Shown: positions 26,447 through 35,872, counted from the stretch's first letter. The stretch is 64,000 bases of DNA from Bacteroidaceae bacterium (GCA_024398435.1 JAKSJD010000009.1:28987-92986); one strand, 5' to 3'. The notes: generated from the sequence alone by a model not told the origin. Program-made: numbers and translations.

Positions 26447-27790
26447 ATGAAGACATTTAAGATAGGCGGAGTACATCCAGCAGAAAATAAATTGTCAGCA
26501 GCACAGCCAATAAAGGTTGCTGAACTTCCAAAGATTGCAGTTTTCCCAATGGGACAGCACATCGGTGCTCCTGCCAAGCCAATCGTTCAGAAGGGCGATA
26601 AGGTGAAGGTAGGTCAGAAGATAGCTGAGGCAGGCGGATTCGTCAGTGCCCCTATCCACTCTTCCGTATCGGGAACAGTACTTAAAGTAGATACAATAGT
26701 AGAGGCAAGCGGCTATGCAAAGCCAGCAGTTTACATAACAGTCGAAGGCGACGAATGGGAAGAAGGCATTGACCGTTCCGACACTCTCGTCACACTCAAC
26801 GACCGTCCTGAACTCACAGACAAGGACATAATCAGCAAGATTCAGAATGCAGGTGTCGTAGGAATGGGTGGAGCATGTTTCCCTTGCCACGTAAAGCTCA
26901 TGCCTCCTTCAGGCAGCAAACCTGAATGGGTTATCATCAATGCAGTGGAATGCGAACCTTACCTCACTGCCGACCATCGCCTGATGCTCGAACATGCTGA
27001 CGAAATCCTCGTGGGAGTCACTCTTCTCATGAAGGCAGTCAACGTGAACAAGGGCTTCATTGCCATTGAAAAGAACAAGCCAGATGCAATTGCTCTCCTT
27101 ACAGAGAAGGCAAAGGCTTATCCTGAGATTGAGGTTGTTCCACTCAACGTGAAATATCCACAAGGTGGCGAAAAGCAACTTATCGATGCAGTGGTTGGCC
27201 GTCAGGTGCCAGCTCCTCCTGCACTTCCAGTAAGCGTTGGTGCTATTATTCAGAATGTAGGTACTGCATTTGCCGTTTATCAGGCAGTAATGAAGAACAA
27301 GCCTCTCTTTGAGCGCATCATCACTGTCACGGGCAAGAGCCTTGCCAACCCAAGCAACTTCCTTGCAAGAATGGGTACTCCAATGGCTCAGCTCATCGAT
27401 GCTTGCGGCGGACTTCCAGAAGACACTGGCAAGGTTATCGGTGGCGGACCTATGATGGGAAAGGCATTGCTCAATACTGACGTTCCTGTATGCAAGGGTT
27501 CGTCGGGCATTCTCATAATGAACGAAAAGGAATCACTTCGAGGCGAGGTACAGAACTGTATCCGATGCGCAAAGTGTGTGGGTGCCTGCCCTATGGGCCT
27601 CGAACCTTATCTCCTCAGTGCATGTGCCGAACAGCAAATGTGGGATAAGCTCGAGAAGGAAGACATCACATCATGCATCGAATGTGGCTGTTGCCAGTTC
27701 ACATGTCCTTCCAACCGTCCTCTGCTCGACCTCGTTCGCATGGGTAAGTCGACCGTAATGGGAATCATCAAAAGCAGAAACGCTAAATAA
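26447..27790 (+). CDS. rnfC: Rnf complex subunit RnfC
   Basis: Peripheral subunit that binds NADH/NAD+ and FMN and passes electrons through two [4Fe-4S] clusters. 447 residues, at the short end of the family. Visible parts are the N-terminal barrel (FKIGGVHPAENKLSA), the nucleotide/flavin domain with GVVGMGGACFPCHVKL and INAVECEPYLTADHRLMLEH, and cluster motifs CIRCAKCVGACPMGLEP and CIECGCCQFTCPSNRPL near the end. It lies 6 bp after rnfB and 22 bp before rnfD, so all are co-transcribed. Confidence 0.96.
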   Translation: MKTFKIGGVHPAENKLSAAQPIKVAELPKIAVFPMGQHIGAPAKPIVQKGDKVKVGQKIAEAGGFVSAPIHSSVSGTVLKVDTIVEASGYAKPAVYITVEGDEWEEGIDRSDTLVTLNDRPELTDKDIISKIQNAGVVGMGGACFPCHVKLMPPSGSKPEWVIINAVECEPYLTADHRLMLEHADEILVGVTLLMKAVNVNKGFIAIEKNKPDAIALLTEKAKAYPEIEVVPLNVKYPQGGEKQLIDAVVGRQVPAPPALPVSVGAIIQNVGTAFAVYQAVMKNKPLFERIITVTGKSLANPSNFLARMGTPMAQLIDACGGLPEDTGKVIGGGPMMGKALLNTDVPVCKGSSGILIMNEKESLRGEVQNCIRCAKCVGACPMGLEPYLLSACAEQQMWDKLEKEDITSCIECGCCQFTCPSNRPLLDLVRMGKSTVMGIIKSRNAK

Positions 27791-27812
27791 GTAATCGTTA
27801 AGAACAAGAAAC

Positions 27813-28799
27813 ATGAAACAATTAACAATATCACTTTCACCACATGTCCATGCAAACGACTCGGTGAAGAAGAACATGTACGGTGTGTGCATTGCACTCA
27901 TCCCTGCCCTTCTTTGCTCTTTCGTATTCTTCGGCATTGGTGCGATTGCGGTAACTGCTGTATCAGTTGCCTCTTGCGTATTCTTTGAGTGGGCAATCAA
28001 CAAATACCTTCTGAAGAACGATAAGCCAACCGTTACCGACGGTTCGGCTATCCTCACTGGTATTCTCCTTGCATTCAACCTCCCATCAAATCTTCCTCTT
28101 TGGATTGTAATCATCGGAGCCTTGTTTGCTATTGGAGTTGTTAAGATGACATTCGGCGGACTTGGTTGCAATCTCTTCAACCCTGCCCTTGCCGGCCGTG
28201 CATTCCTGCTCATCTCCTTCCCTGTTCAGATGACCACATGGCCAGAACCTCTTCAGGGATTCATGACACTCGACGGCACTACAGGAGCCACTCCTCTTTC
28301 AATTATGAAGGCTGCCATCAAGGGAAATGATGCAAGTTTGCTCAATAACCTTCCTGACGGCATACACATGTTGACAGGACAGACAGGCGGTTGCCTTGGC
28401 GAAGTTTGTGCTCTCGCCATTCTCATCGGCCTTGTCTACCTTCTCGTTAAGAAGATTATCACATGGCACATTCCTGTAGCCATTCTTGCTACAGTATTTG
28501 TATTCTCAGGTCTTATGCACCTTGCCAACCCTATCTATGCCGACCCAGTGGCAGAACTCCTCAGTGGTGGACTTCTTCTCGGTGCGGTGTTCATGGCAAC
28601 AGATTATGTCACTTCTCCAATGACGAAGAAGGGTCAGTTGATTTATGGTGTGGCAATCGGTTTCCTCACAGTGGTTATCCGTACATGGGGAGCTTATCCA
28701 GAAGGAATGTCGTTCGCAATCCTCATCATGAATGCATTCACACCTCTTATTAATAACTATTGTAAACCAAAGCGATTCGGGGAGGTAGTCAAGAAATGA
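27813..28799 (+). CDS. rnfD: Rnf complex subunit RnfD
   Basis: Membrane subunit of 328 residues with multiple transmembrane helices that carries covalently bound FMN and is related to NqrB. The flavin-attachment threonine lies in the segment LDGTTGATPLSIMK (about residues 150-163). GGLGCNLFNPALAGRAFL is family-typical. The stop codon overlaps the start of rnfG by 4 bp (ATGA), indicating coupled translation. Part of the complex that links ferredoxin oxidation to Na+ or H+ export. Confidence 0.95.
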   Translation: MKQLTISLSPHVHANDSVKKNMYGVCIALIPALLCSFVFFGIGAIAVTAVSVASCVFFEWAINKYLLKNDKPTVTDGSAILTGILLAFNLPSNLPLWIVIIGALFAIGVVKMTFGGLGCNLFNPALAGRAFLLISFPVQMTTWPEPLQGFMTLDGTTGATPLSIMKAAIKGNDASLLNNLPDGIHMLTGQTGGCLGEVCALAILIGLVYLLVKKIITWHIPVAILATVFVFSGLMHLANPIYADPVAELLSGGLLLGAVFMATDYVTSPMTKKGQLIYGVAIGFLTVVIRTWGAYPEGMSFAILIMNAFTPLINNYCKPKRFGEVVKK

Positions 28800-29383
28800 A
28801 AAAGCTAAAGTCATCATTATTGAACATGGTGTTGGTGCTCACACTCATCACCATCATAGCTGGAGCTGCACTTGCTGCCGTCAACGACGTTACTTCAGTG
28901 CAGATTGAGAAAATCAATGCCGAGAATCTTGCTAAGGGAATCAAGCAAGTGATGGGCGTAGATGCCAACTCAAACTTTGAATATACCGAAGACGAAGTCG
29001 AAGGTTTCACATTCTATAAGTCGGAACTCGGAACAGCCGTAAAGACTACATCCAATGGTTTCGGTGGTCCTCTCGAAGTGCTTGTAGGTTTCGACAACGA
29101 AGGCACAATCATGGGTTATACAATCCTTTCACATTCTGAAACTCCAGGACTCGGAGCAAAGGCTCAGGAATGGTTCCAGAAGGGCCAGAAGGGCGACATT
29201 GTCGGAAAGAACCCAGGTCAGTGTAACTTCACAGTAAGCAAGGACGGCGGCGATGTTGATGCTATCACTGCATCTACAATCACATCACGCGCATTCCTTC
29301 TTGCCGTACAGAACGCTTACGATAAAGTCTATAACAATCAAGACGGCACAACAAGTGCTACACAGAAAGGAGGCCAGCAATGA
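28796..29383 (+). CDS. rnfG: Rnf complex subunit RnfG
   Basis: A 195-residue FMN-binding subunit anchored by one N-terminal helix (about 7-30) with the rest outside the cytoplasm. The covalent FMN site is seen in DAITASTITSRAFL (about 158-171). ILSHSETPGLGAKAQEWF is the conserved core of the family. The start overlaps the rnfD stop, and the stop overlaps the rnfE start (ATGA at both ends). Confidence 0.95.
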   Translation: MKKLKSSLLNMVLVLTLITIIAGAALAAVNDVTSVQIEKINAENLAKGIKQVMGVDANSNFEYTEDEVEGFTFYKSELGTAVKTTSNGFGGPLEVLVGFDNEGTIMGYTILSHSETPGLGAKAQEWFQKGQKGDIVGKNPGQCNFTVSKDGGDVDAITASTITSRAFLLAVQNAYDKVYNNQDGTTSATQKGGQQ

Positions 29384-29964
29384 ATAATTTCAAGGTTTTA
29401 ATCAACGGAATCGTTAAGGAGAACCCTACATTCGTACTCCTTCTCGGTATGTGCCCTACTCTCGGTACAACTTCAAGCGCAATCAACGGAATGTCGATGG
29501 GATTGGCCACTACCTTCGTGCTCATCCTCTCCAATTTCCTCATCTCTGCCATCAAAAATCTCATTCCTGATGCAGTGCGCATTCCTTCCTACATCGTTGT
29601 GATTGCATCATTGGTGACAATCCTTCAGATGGTGATGCAGGCCTATGTGCCAACTATCTATGCAACTCTCGGATTGTTCATTCCGCTCATTGTGGTCAAC
29701 TGTATCATCCTCGGCCGAGCTGAGGCATTTGCAGCAAAGAACGGCCCTATCGCCAGCATCTTCGACGGAATCGGTATCGGTATTGGTTTCACCCTCGCAC
29801 TCACACTCCTCGGAGCCGTTCGTGAGTTCCTCGGCACTGGAGCCATCTTCGGATTCTCTCTCCAAGGCGAACAATACGGAATGCTCATGTTCGTTCTCGC
29901 ACCAGGTGCATTCATCGTACTTGGCTATCTTATCGCAATCGTTAACAAAATAAGAAAGGCTTGA
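29380..29964 (+). CDS. rnfE: Rnf complex subunit RnfE
   Basis: A 194-residue, six-helix membrane subunit, homologous to RnfA and NqrD. Family segments are VKENPTFVLLLGMCPTLGTT at the start and LFIPLIVVNCIILGRAEAFA in the centre, where the conserved cysteines hold the intramembrane iron centre. It is translationally coupled to rnfG and followed by rnfA after 2 bp. Confidence 0.95.
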   Translation: MNNFKVLINGIVKENPTFVLLLGMCPTLGTTSSAINGMSMGLATTFVLILSNFLISAIKNLIPDAVRIPSYIVVIASLVTILQMVMQAYVPTIYATLGLFIPLIVVNCIILGRAEAFAAKNGPIASIFDGIGIGIGFTLALTLLGAVREFLGTGAIFGFSLQGEQYGMLMFVLAPGAFIVLGYLIAIVNKIRKA

Positions 29965-29966
29965 TT

Positions 29967-30569
29967 ATGGAATATGTATTGATATTTATCACCGCTATAT
30001 TTGTCAACAATATAGTTCTTTCACAGTTCCTCGGCATCTGTCCGTTCCTCGGAGTGTCGAAGAAAATCAGCACAGCATCCGGAATGGGAGCTGCCGTTAC
30101 ATTCGTGCTTACACTTGCCACTATCGTAACATACGGCATTCAGAAACTCGTGCTCGACCCTAACGGACTTGGCTACCTCCAGACGATTGCATTCATCCTC
30201 GTCATCGCTGCCCTCGTGCAGATGGTGGAAATCATTCTCAAGAAGGTGTCTCCATCTCTCTATCAGGCTCTCGGAGTGTTCCTCCCTCTCATCACCACCA
30301 ACTGCTGCATCCTCGGTGTGGCAATCCTCGTGATTCAGAAGGACTACTCATTGCTTCAGGGCATCGTATTCGCCATCTCAACAGCTCTCGGCTTTGCCCT
30401 TGCAATGATTATCTTTGCAGGCCTCCGCGAGCAACTTCAGTTCTCACGCGTACCAAAGGCAGTACAGGGAATGCCTATAGCTCTCATCACAGCAGGACTC
30501 CTTGCAATGGCTTTCATGGGCTTCAGCGGAGTGGACGGAGGTCTCAAGGTTTTGTTCGGATTGGAATAA
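29967..30569 (+). CDS. rnfA: Rnf complex subunit RnfA
   Basis: A 200-residue, six-helix membrane subunit paired with RnfE across the membrane. Signatures are NNIVLSQFLGICPFLGVSKK near the start and GVFLPLITTNCCILGVAI in the centre with the iron-binding cysteines. The ATG at 29967 is preferred over a TTG two codons upstream that would overlap the rnfE stop. Last gene of the operon; a strong terminator follows at 30630. Confidence 0.95.
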   Translation: MEYVLIFITAIFVNNIVLSQFLGICPFLGVSKKISTASGMGAAVTFVLTLATIVTYGIQKLVLDPNGLGYLQTIAFILVIAALVQMVEIILKKVSPSLYQALGVFLPLITTNCCILGVAILVIQKDYSLLQGIVFAISTALGFALAMIIFAGLREQLQFSRVPKAVQGMPIALITAGLLAMAFMGFSGVDGGLKVLFGLE

Positions 30570-30629
30570 TCACAATCGTTTAGCTAAAACAAGTTCTGAC
30601 ACACACTGAACTCTCTCATACACAAACGA

Positions 30630-30663
30630 GGGGACAATCACACGATGGTTGTTCCCTTTTTTA
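30630..30663 (+). terminator. Intrinsic terminator of the Rnf operon
   Basis: GGGGACAATC (30630-30639) pairs with GGTTGTTCCC (30647-30656, two wobble pairs), followed by seven T. Confidence 0.85.
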
Positions 30664-30669
30664 TTGTCA

Positions 30670-31005
30670 AAGCGTTGCGCGTTGCAGCGTTGCAGTCGAT
30701 TTTGTCATGTATGCAGTTCTTTCTTTTCCTAAGATTTTCCAGGATTCTTATTATTAATTATAATTATAATATTAATAATATATAATAATATAATATAATA
30801 TATACACTATATCTATACTACTATACTATTACTATATTATTATTACTTATTATTACTATACTATATTCTTATATACTATATATATAAAATATAATAATAT
30901 ATAAATATAATATATATAATATATTGATATATAGATAGTTAGGTGAGAAAGTGGAAAAATGCAGGTATTACAAAAACAGCTGCAACGCTGCAACGCGCAA
31001 CGCTT
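30670..31005. repeat. Exact 26-bp inverted repeat flanking an A/T-only block
   Basis: The left arm (30670-30695, core GCGTTGCGCGTTGCAG) is the exact reverse complement of the right arm (30980-31005). Each arm is built from short GCGTTGC words. The 284 bp between them include 30736-30945, almost free of G and C and made of TATAAT-like strings. It sits between convergent rnfA and the secreted-protein gene. There is no open frame of note, no flanking target duplication was noticed, and its origin is unknown. Confidence 0.8.
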
Positions 31006-31013
31006 GTGGGATA

Positions 31014-31079
31014 ATTTCTCGCGGTTCATGAGGTCATTTCTCGCGGTTCGGGAGGTGATTTCTTGCGGTTCGGAGAGTC
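31014..31079. repeat. Three-unit 22-bp array, ATTTCTCGCGGTTC word
   Basis: ATTTCTCGCGGTTC or its variant starts at 31014, 31036 and 31058, exactly 22 bp apart, each unit ending GAGGTC or similar; a decayed fourth may begin at 31080. It starts 8 bp after the right arm of the 26-bp inverted repeat and ends just before the terminator of the convergent gene. Confidence 0.8.
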
Positions 31080-31090
31080 ATTGTCAGCTA

Positions 31091-31132
31091 AACAAAAACA
31101 AAGAATGCCCGGACGCGATTGTCCGAGCATTC
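31091..31132 (-). terminator. Terminator of the large secreted-protein gene
   Basis: On the minus strand GAATGCTCGGAC and GTCCGGGCATTC (31132-31103) form a 12-bp stem with one wobble, then TTTGTTTTTG. Confidence 0.85.
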
Positions 31133-31176
31133 CTTTATTTATTCCCCCATTGAAGGGAGATAGGTTCGTAAGTTGA

Positions 31177-34100
31177 TTACTTGATGAAACGCTTTGAAAC
31201 CTTTCCGTCTTCGCTTACGATGATGTTCATACCCCTCTGGAGGCTGTTAACCTTAGCACCGCTGAGAGTGTAGATACCAGCAGCCTTGATAGTTGTAGCC
31301 TTCTTAACTGTGTTGATTGCATCTGGGAGATCATTTTCTCCGTAGCCAACCTTCATAGAGAGAACTGTAGTGTTAACCCAGTTAGCACCCTTGACAGCGT
31401 GGAGGTGGCAGTAGCCGTATTCAGCTACGATGCGAGCGATATCAACAACGTAAGTCTTTGAACCGTCACCATTGTCTGTGATTGTCCAGTAGTCAGCATC
31501 GCGTGGAACTTCTACCTGAACTGTACCACCGTCTGTGATACGGTTGAAGAGGCAACGAGGCTGTCCTTCTGTAGCAACGATTGTAAGGCGGTTAGCGTTA
31601 GAAAGGTCTGCGAAGTTGAGGTAGTAAACATTACCGTCGCCATAAGGCATACCAGTTGAAATACCTACATCATAAGCACAACCTGCCTGACCGATCTTAA
31701 CAGCACCAGCTTCTGGCTGATCCCAAGAGCAGAAGTCTTCTGGGAGAAGGTCAACATCGTAGATAACTGGCATGAGACCCTTAGCACAGTCGTTCATCTT
31801 CTGAACGAGTTCAGCGAGTTCTTCGTTAGTGTTGTTGAGGCTTGCCATTGCTTCTTCAGCGTCAGCGAGAGCTTCGTTAGCTGCGAGGATTGCATCGTCG
31901 TGAGCTGTTTCACCCCACTTAATCAAAGCATCGTTAAGGTCGTTGTAAGCCTTTTCAACTGCTGCATAAGCTTCAACTGAAGCCTTTGCATATGCGAGAG
32001 CGTCTGTACCTTCCTTGATTGCGTCAACACACTTAGTAACATCACCGCTTGCGAGAGCTGCGAGAAGAGAAGTGATAGCTGCGTCAACCTTTGCCTGAGC
32101 TGCTGAACTTGCGATTACATCTTCTGGAAGAGCGTTCTGGAGGTTAGCTACGAGGTCGTTGATAGCGTCTTTATAAGCTTCTGCATCAGCACCATTGTAA
32201 ACGAGGTTGAAGTTATCGAAGATTACCCAGCTGTTAGTGTGAGCGTTCTTAAGACCGATTGTGATGTCCTGACCAGCTTCAGCGAGTGTGAAGTTAACCT
32301 TTACCTGATAAGTTTCAGGAGAGATGTTGAAGAAGAAGTTAGCACCTGTCATTGAGTTAGGGAGATAACCACCAACTACTTCATTGTAGATATCTGATTC
32401 CCAGCTTTCGTTAGAGCTGTGGAATACTTCTTCTTCCTGTGCACCTGCTGCGAAGTTGCAAATCTTAGATTCGAATTCGTTAGCATAGAGAACTGCTGTG
32501 ATACCTTCTTCAGGACCTACGAAATAGTCAGATACCCAACGATCATTATCCTGGTTACGCTGGAATGCCTGGCAAGTAAGAGTGAAGCTACCCTTTGGCA
32601 TGTTCTTGATTGTCTGGAACATATCGAATGCAGCGCAATAAACTTCTGCGTTTCCGCTTTCGAGAACTTCGATGTCGCCGAGAGTGTTTGTACCGTTACC
32701 TGCCTTACCACCGAATGCAGGACGGTTACCAGTATTTGACCAAGAGTCGAAGCCATCCTTGAAGTCAGGGTTCTTGATAAGTGGAGTTACGAAGTCACCT
32801 GGCTGGAGGTTAGCTGAGATGTAGTCAGCGATGATCTGTTCAACAGTTTCACGAGCATTGTTGCAAAGTTCGCTTTCTGCAGTTCCGTCTTCATACATCT
32901 GGTTCCATCCTTCTTCTGAGAGTCCATCAACACCAAACTCGAGGAGGTCGGCGATGAGTTCAGAAAGGTCTGGCCATGTATCTTCGAATTCAAGACGGCG
33001 GTTGTCTGCATATTCCATTGCAGAATAGAACTTCTGATAGTCAGCGATTGATGCATCTACTGAAGCTGCAAGTTCTTCGAGGAGAGCCTTTTCTTCCTTG
33101 AAGCCGTCAGTAGCATCCTTAGCCTTTTCGATTTCGTCGAGGAGAGCCTGCTTAACTTCTGCGTTCAAGAATTCATCGTCGATGCCAGCATACTTTTCTT
33201 CGAGTACTGCGATATAGTCGTTGAGGATTTCCTGGTTAGGATCGCCTTGGAATTCACCGTAGAACCAGAGTTCCCAATCGTCAACTGCAACCCAGTTAGC
33301 AGTTGTTCCTTCGAGAACGCGGAGACCGATTTCAACATCGCCACCATCGCTTACGAAATTGAATTCGAAACGTTCAGGAGCATTGTTGCCAGTAGCAATC
33401 TTAAGTGCAGTTTCAATTGTACCACCGATAGCGAAGAGTTCAACGCCAGTTGTAGGGTCGCCATTGCGCTGGTTGACTGCGATTGCAGTAACAGCGATAG
33501 AATACTTACCAGCAGGGAGCTTAGGCAATACCTGGCTAATCTTACCTGGAGAAAGAGCAGCACCATTCTTCCATGTCTGACCGAATGTATTGATAGTTAC
33601 ATCACCATTAGTGTAATGGTCTGCCTGGCGACCGCGTGCTGAAGAGTTAGGAATTGTGAATGTCCAACCTTCATCAGTTGTGTCGAAGCTTGGGTTCTTG
33701 ATGAGTTGTGTACCATCGCGAGGGTCGTCTTGTGATGCGCCTTCGAGAATGATATTAACTTCTTCATAATATCTTTCGAGGTCAGCAGCAGCCTTACCTT
33801 CGTTGAGGTTTGTCATAGCTGAATCAAGTTCTTCCATTGTAGAAGATGTGTTAGCAAATACGCCTTCCGCAAATGTGAAGTCGATTTCCGTGTCTGCGTA
33901 TTCAGACTTAAGTTCATCAAGGAGTTCCAGGAGCTGCATAGCACGATTGTAGAGAGCGAATTCTTCTGAAAGGTTCTCATAGCTTGCAGCTTCAACGAGT
34001 GACCAATCCATTGCATAAGCACCTTCGTATGGTTCGTTCCATGGTTCGAGAGTTGCGCTTACTACTGTATTGCCTTCAACTGAAAGGTCAACACCCATAC

Positions 34101-34593
34101 GAACTTCATTGTCGGTAAATCTTACATTGAAAACAGATGGAGCAATCTGGAATGAGAATACTTCATCATCGTTTTCGAAGATTTCCCACATTTCGCCCTG
34201 GAAGTTGTTCTGGTCAGAAGGAAGACCGTCACAATAACCAGCTGCATTACCATCCAAGAAAGTAGTCATCCAGCTTGACTTACTTGGTACAGAGTCGCGA
34301 AGAATGTAGTGAGGGAATTCAGCCCATTCTGCTTCGTTCTCTTCATCAACGAAATTCTTCTGGAAGTAGATCTTGATTGGGTTAGCACTAATACTCATCT
34401 GGGTACCCCATGCGTTACCAGCACAGAAGAAAGCCTGAGCTTCAACATTGTAGAGGTAGAAATAAGTACCAGATGTTTCAAAATCCTCGACTGTCTGGAA
34501 AGGAACAAACTTCAAAGCAGGCTGTACCCACTGAGCCATTGCTCCAACAGTCATCAGCATTGCGATGCTGAGTGAAAGTAATTTTTTCATCAT
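31177..34593 (-). CDS. Large secreted multidomain protein with two binding-module-like domains and a sorting-type C-terminus
   Basis: A 1138-residue exported protein of unknown activity. Signal peptide about 1-20 (KKLLSLSIAMLMTVGAMA/Q). An N-terminal beta-rich region is followed by helical linkers and two similar beta-sandwich modules that each open with LIKNPxF (LIKNPSFDTTDEGW and LIKNPDFKDGFDSW) and resemble carbohydrate-binding modules. A Glu/Ala-rich helical bundle (FIVAR-like) and a beta domain follow. The last 40 residues (AGIYTLSGAKVNSLQRGMNI and a basic end) look like the Bacteroidales C-terminal sorting tail also seen in the sialidase at 60214-63342. The chain is strongly acidic. The ATG at 34593 is chosen over 34620 because the signal peptide starts there. 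No catalytic motif was recognised; surface glycan binding or adhesion is a guess. Confidence 0.7.
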   Translation of the reverse strand: MMKKLLSLSIAMLMTVGAMAQWVQPALKFVPFQTVEDFETSGTYFYLYNVEAQAFFCAGNAWGTQMSISANPIKIYFQKNFVDEENEAEWAEFPHYILRDSVPSKSSWMTTFLDGNAAGYCDGLPSDQNNFQGEMWEIFENDDEVFSFQIAPSVFNVRFTDNEVRMGVDLSVEGNTVVSATLEPWNEPYEGAYAMDWSLVEAASYENLSEEFALYNRAMQLLELLDELKSEYADTEIDFTFAEGVFANTSSTMEELDSAMTNLNEGKAAADLERYYEEVNIILEGASQDDPRDGTQLIKNPSFDTTDEGWTFTIPNSSARGRQADHYTNGDVTINTFGQTWKNGAALSPGKISQVLPKLPAGKYSIAVTAIAVNQRNGDPTTGVELFAIGGTIETALKIATGNNAPERFEFNFVSDGGDVEIGLRVLEGTTANWVAVDDWELWFYGEFQGDPNQEILNDYIAVLEEKYAGIDDEFLNAEVKQALLDEIEKAKDATDGFKEEKALLEELAASVDASIADYQKFYSAMEYADNRRLEFEDTWPDLSELIADLLEFGVDGLSEEGWNQMYEDGTAESELCNNARETVEQIIADYISANLQPGDFVTPLIKNPDFKDGFDSWSNTGNRPAFGGKAGNGTNTLGDIEVLESGNAEVYCAAFDMFQTIKNMPKGSFTLTCQAFQRNQDNDRWVSDYFVGPEEGITAVLYANEFESKICNFAAGAQEEEVFHSSNESWESDIYNEVVGGYLPNSMTGANFFFNISPETYQVKVNFTLAEAGQDITIGLKNAHTNSWVIFDNFNLVYNGADAEAYKDAINDLVANLQNALPEDVIASSAAQAKVDAAITSLLAALASGDVTKCVDAIKEGTDALAYAKASVEAYAAVEKAYNDLNDALIKWGETAHDDAILAANEALADAEEAMASLNNTNEELAELVQKMNDCAKGLMPVIYDVDLLPEDFCSWDQPEAGAVKIGQAGCAYDVGISTGMPYGDGNVYYLNFADLSNANRLTIVATEGQPRCLFNRITDGGTVQVEVPRDADYWTITDNGDGSKTYVVDIARIVAEYGYCHLHAVKGANWVNTTVLSMKVGYGENDLPDAINTVKKATTIKAAGIYTLSGAKVNSLQRGMNIIVSEDGKVSKRFIK

Positions 34594-34725
34594 AATTGTT
34601 GATAATTGAAAGTTAAACATATAGTTATTTAAAAAAATTTCTTTGTGTCTCGGTTAAGTATGGAATATTCCCTGTGCCTATTTCAGCAGTAAGGCGGTTG
34701 TGTATTCTTTTCTATATTTGTTCTG

Positions 34726-34757
34726 CAAATTAAACACTTTTTCACTGAATGACCAAA
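34726..34757 (-). promoter_or_regulatory. Promoter of the large secreted-protein gene
   Basis: TTTG (34757-34754), 20-bp spacer, TTAATTTG (34733-34726) on the minus strand, giving a leader of about 125 nt. The rest of the gap to 34902 shows no gene. Confidence 0.6.
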
Positions 34758-34902
34758 CAATTACACATTATTTTTATCATATACGCGCGAATAAAGCAAA
34801 AACATGTACGATTTTTCCGTATACTTTTCTTTTTTGGGGATTATTTTCAAAGAAGATAACGACATTTTATGGATTATTGTATCCGTATGGAGGAAAAGGA
34901 AA

Positions 34903-34935
34903 CAAAAAAGAGCTTACTGAAGGGAAGCAAGCTCT
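34903..34935 (-). terminator. Terminator at the end of the ECF sigma cluster
   Basis: On the minus strand AGAGCTTGCT (34935-34926) pairs with AGTAAGCTCT (34918-34909), then six T. The stem includes the last codons and the stop of the DUF5056-like gene. Confidence 0.75.
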
Positions 34936-35276
34936 GTGAAATGATTGAAAAGGTGGGTTATTTGGTTGAGTTGTGAGAAATCTACGAAGCGAAACATTCC
35001 GTAAAGCAGGAATATGCAAGCAACATATTTCAACACTTCCATCGTGTAGTAGAGAATATCAGGCAAATGGAGCATGAGGCGCATTGTGAATCCTCCATCA
35101 CCGACTGGTCGGGAATGGTCGGAAAGGAATTTCCTCACGAGTTCGTCGTCTGCATCCCATGCCCAATCTTCCTTTGCCGAAGAGGCAGAAGATTGAACTG
35201 CTTGCTGCTGATTATCAGCAAGATGTACGGAAAGTGTGATTTCCCTTGTATGTTCGTCTTTGCTATTCATATCCAT
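34914..35276 (-). CDS. Small membrane protein, DUF5056-like, partner of the ECF sigma factor
   Basis: A 120-residue protein with a polar N-terminal half and one membrane helix (about 82-99, LKYVACIFLLYGMFRFV). The segment DDELVRKFLSDHS followed by GDGGFTMRLMLHLPD resembles the Bacteroidales DUF5056 family, which often sits beside ECF sigma genes. Its start overlaps the sigma gene's end by 14 bp, a layout usual for anti-sigma factors, so it may hold the sigma factor at the membrane. It lacks the His-Cys zinc motif of common anti-sigma factors. Function is inferred from context. Confidence 0.6.
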   Translation of the reverse strand: MDMNSKDEHTREITLSVHLADNQQQAVQSSASSAKEDWAWDADDELVRKFLSDHSRPVGDGGFTMRLMLHLPDILYYTMEVLKYVACIFLLYGMFRFVDFSQLNQITHLFNHFTELASLQ

Positions 35277-35808
35277 GTTGCTTTAGGTAGGTTGCCATTT
35301 TCTGTTTCCCTCTGGAGAGGTGACTCTTTACGGTAGATTCGGGCATCGAAGTGATGTTGGCCACTTGCCGAATCGGGAGGTCGTCGAGATAGAAGAGTGT
35401 GATGCAGGTTCGCTCTGTGTCAGTGAGGAGTTTCAATGCTTCGTAGAGGTCGATTTTCATGTCCACAGCATTATGTTTTCCTTCTTCCGAAGCCACTGGA
35501 AGAGCCTCATCGAGCTGAATCGTTTGGTGTTTCGCTCGAAGATGGTCGAGCCAAACGTTGTAGGCAATGGAATAGAGCCAAGTTTGGAAGCTCGAAAGCG
35601 AGCGGAATGATGCAATCTGGCGATAGGCCTTGATGAATGTTTCCTGCGAGAGGTCGTCGCTTTGCATTCGGTCGCCCAACGTTTGATGGAGGAAGAACCT
35701 ACGGACTTGGCCTTGGTACTTCCTTACCAACAACTCGAAAGCACGGCCGTTTGCTCCCGCAATGACCTGTGCCACGAGTGACAAATCGTTGAGTTTCGAC
35801 AGATTCAT
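35263..35808 (-). CDS. ECF-type RNA polymerase sigma factor
   Basis: A 181-residue sigma-70-family factor of the extracytoplasmic-function class. Region 2 is seen as DDLSQETFIKAYRQIASFRS with SSFQTWLYSIAYNVWLDHLR; region 4 as LDDLPIRQVANITSMPESTV followed by KSHLSRGKQKMATYL, the -35-binding helix-turn-helix. Length is normal. The overlapping downstream membrane protein may be its inhibitor. The DUF6249 gene ends 64 bp upstream. The regulon cannot be told from this window. Confidence 0.93.
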   Translation of the reverse strand: MNLSKLNDLSLVAQVIAGANGRAFELLVRKYQGQVRRFFLHQTLGDRMQSDDLSQETFIKAYRQIASFRSLSSFQTWLYSIAYNVWLDHLRAKHQTIQLDEALPVASEEGKHNAVDMKIDLYEALKLLTDTERTCITLFYLDDLPIRQVANITSMPESTVKSHLSRGKQKMATYLKQHGYE

Positions 35809-35872
35809 CCCTAATTTAAACCGTTTACTTTTACGAACTAAATGCTATTAATCTTATTTCTTACTTGCTTGT

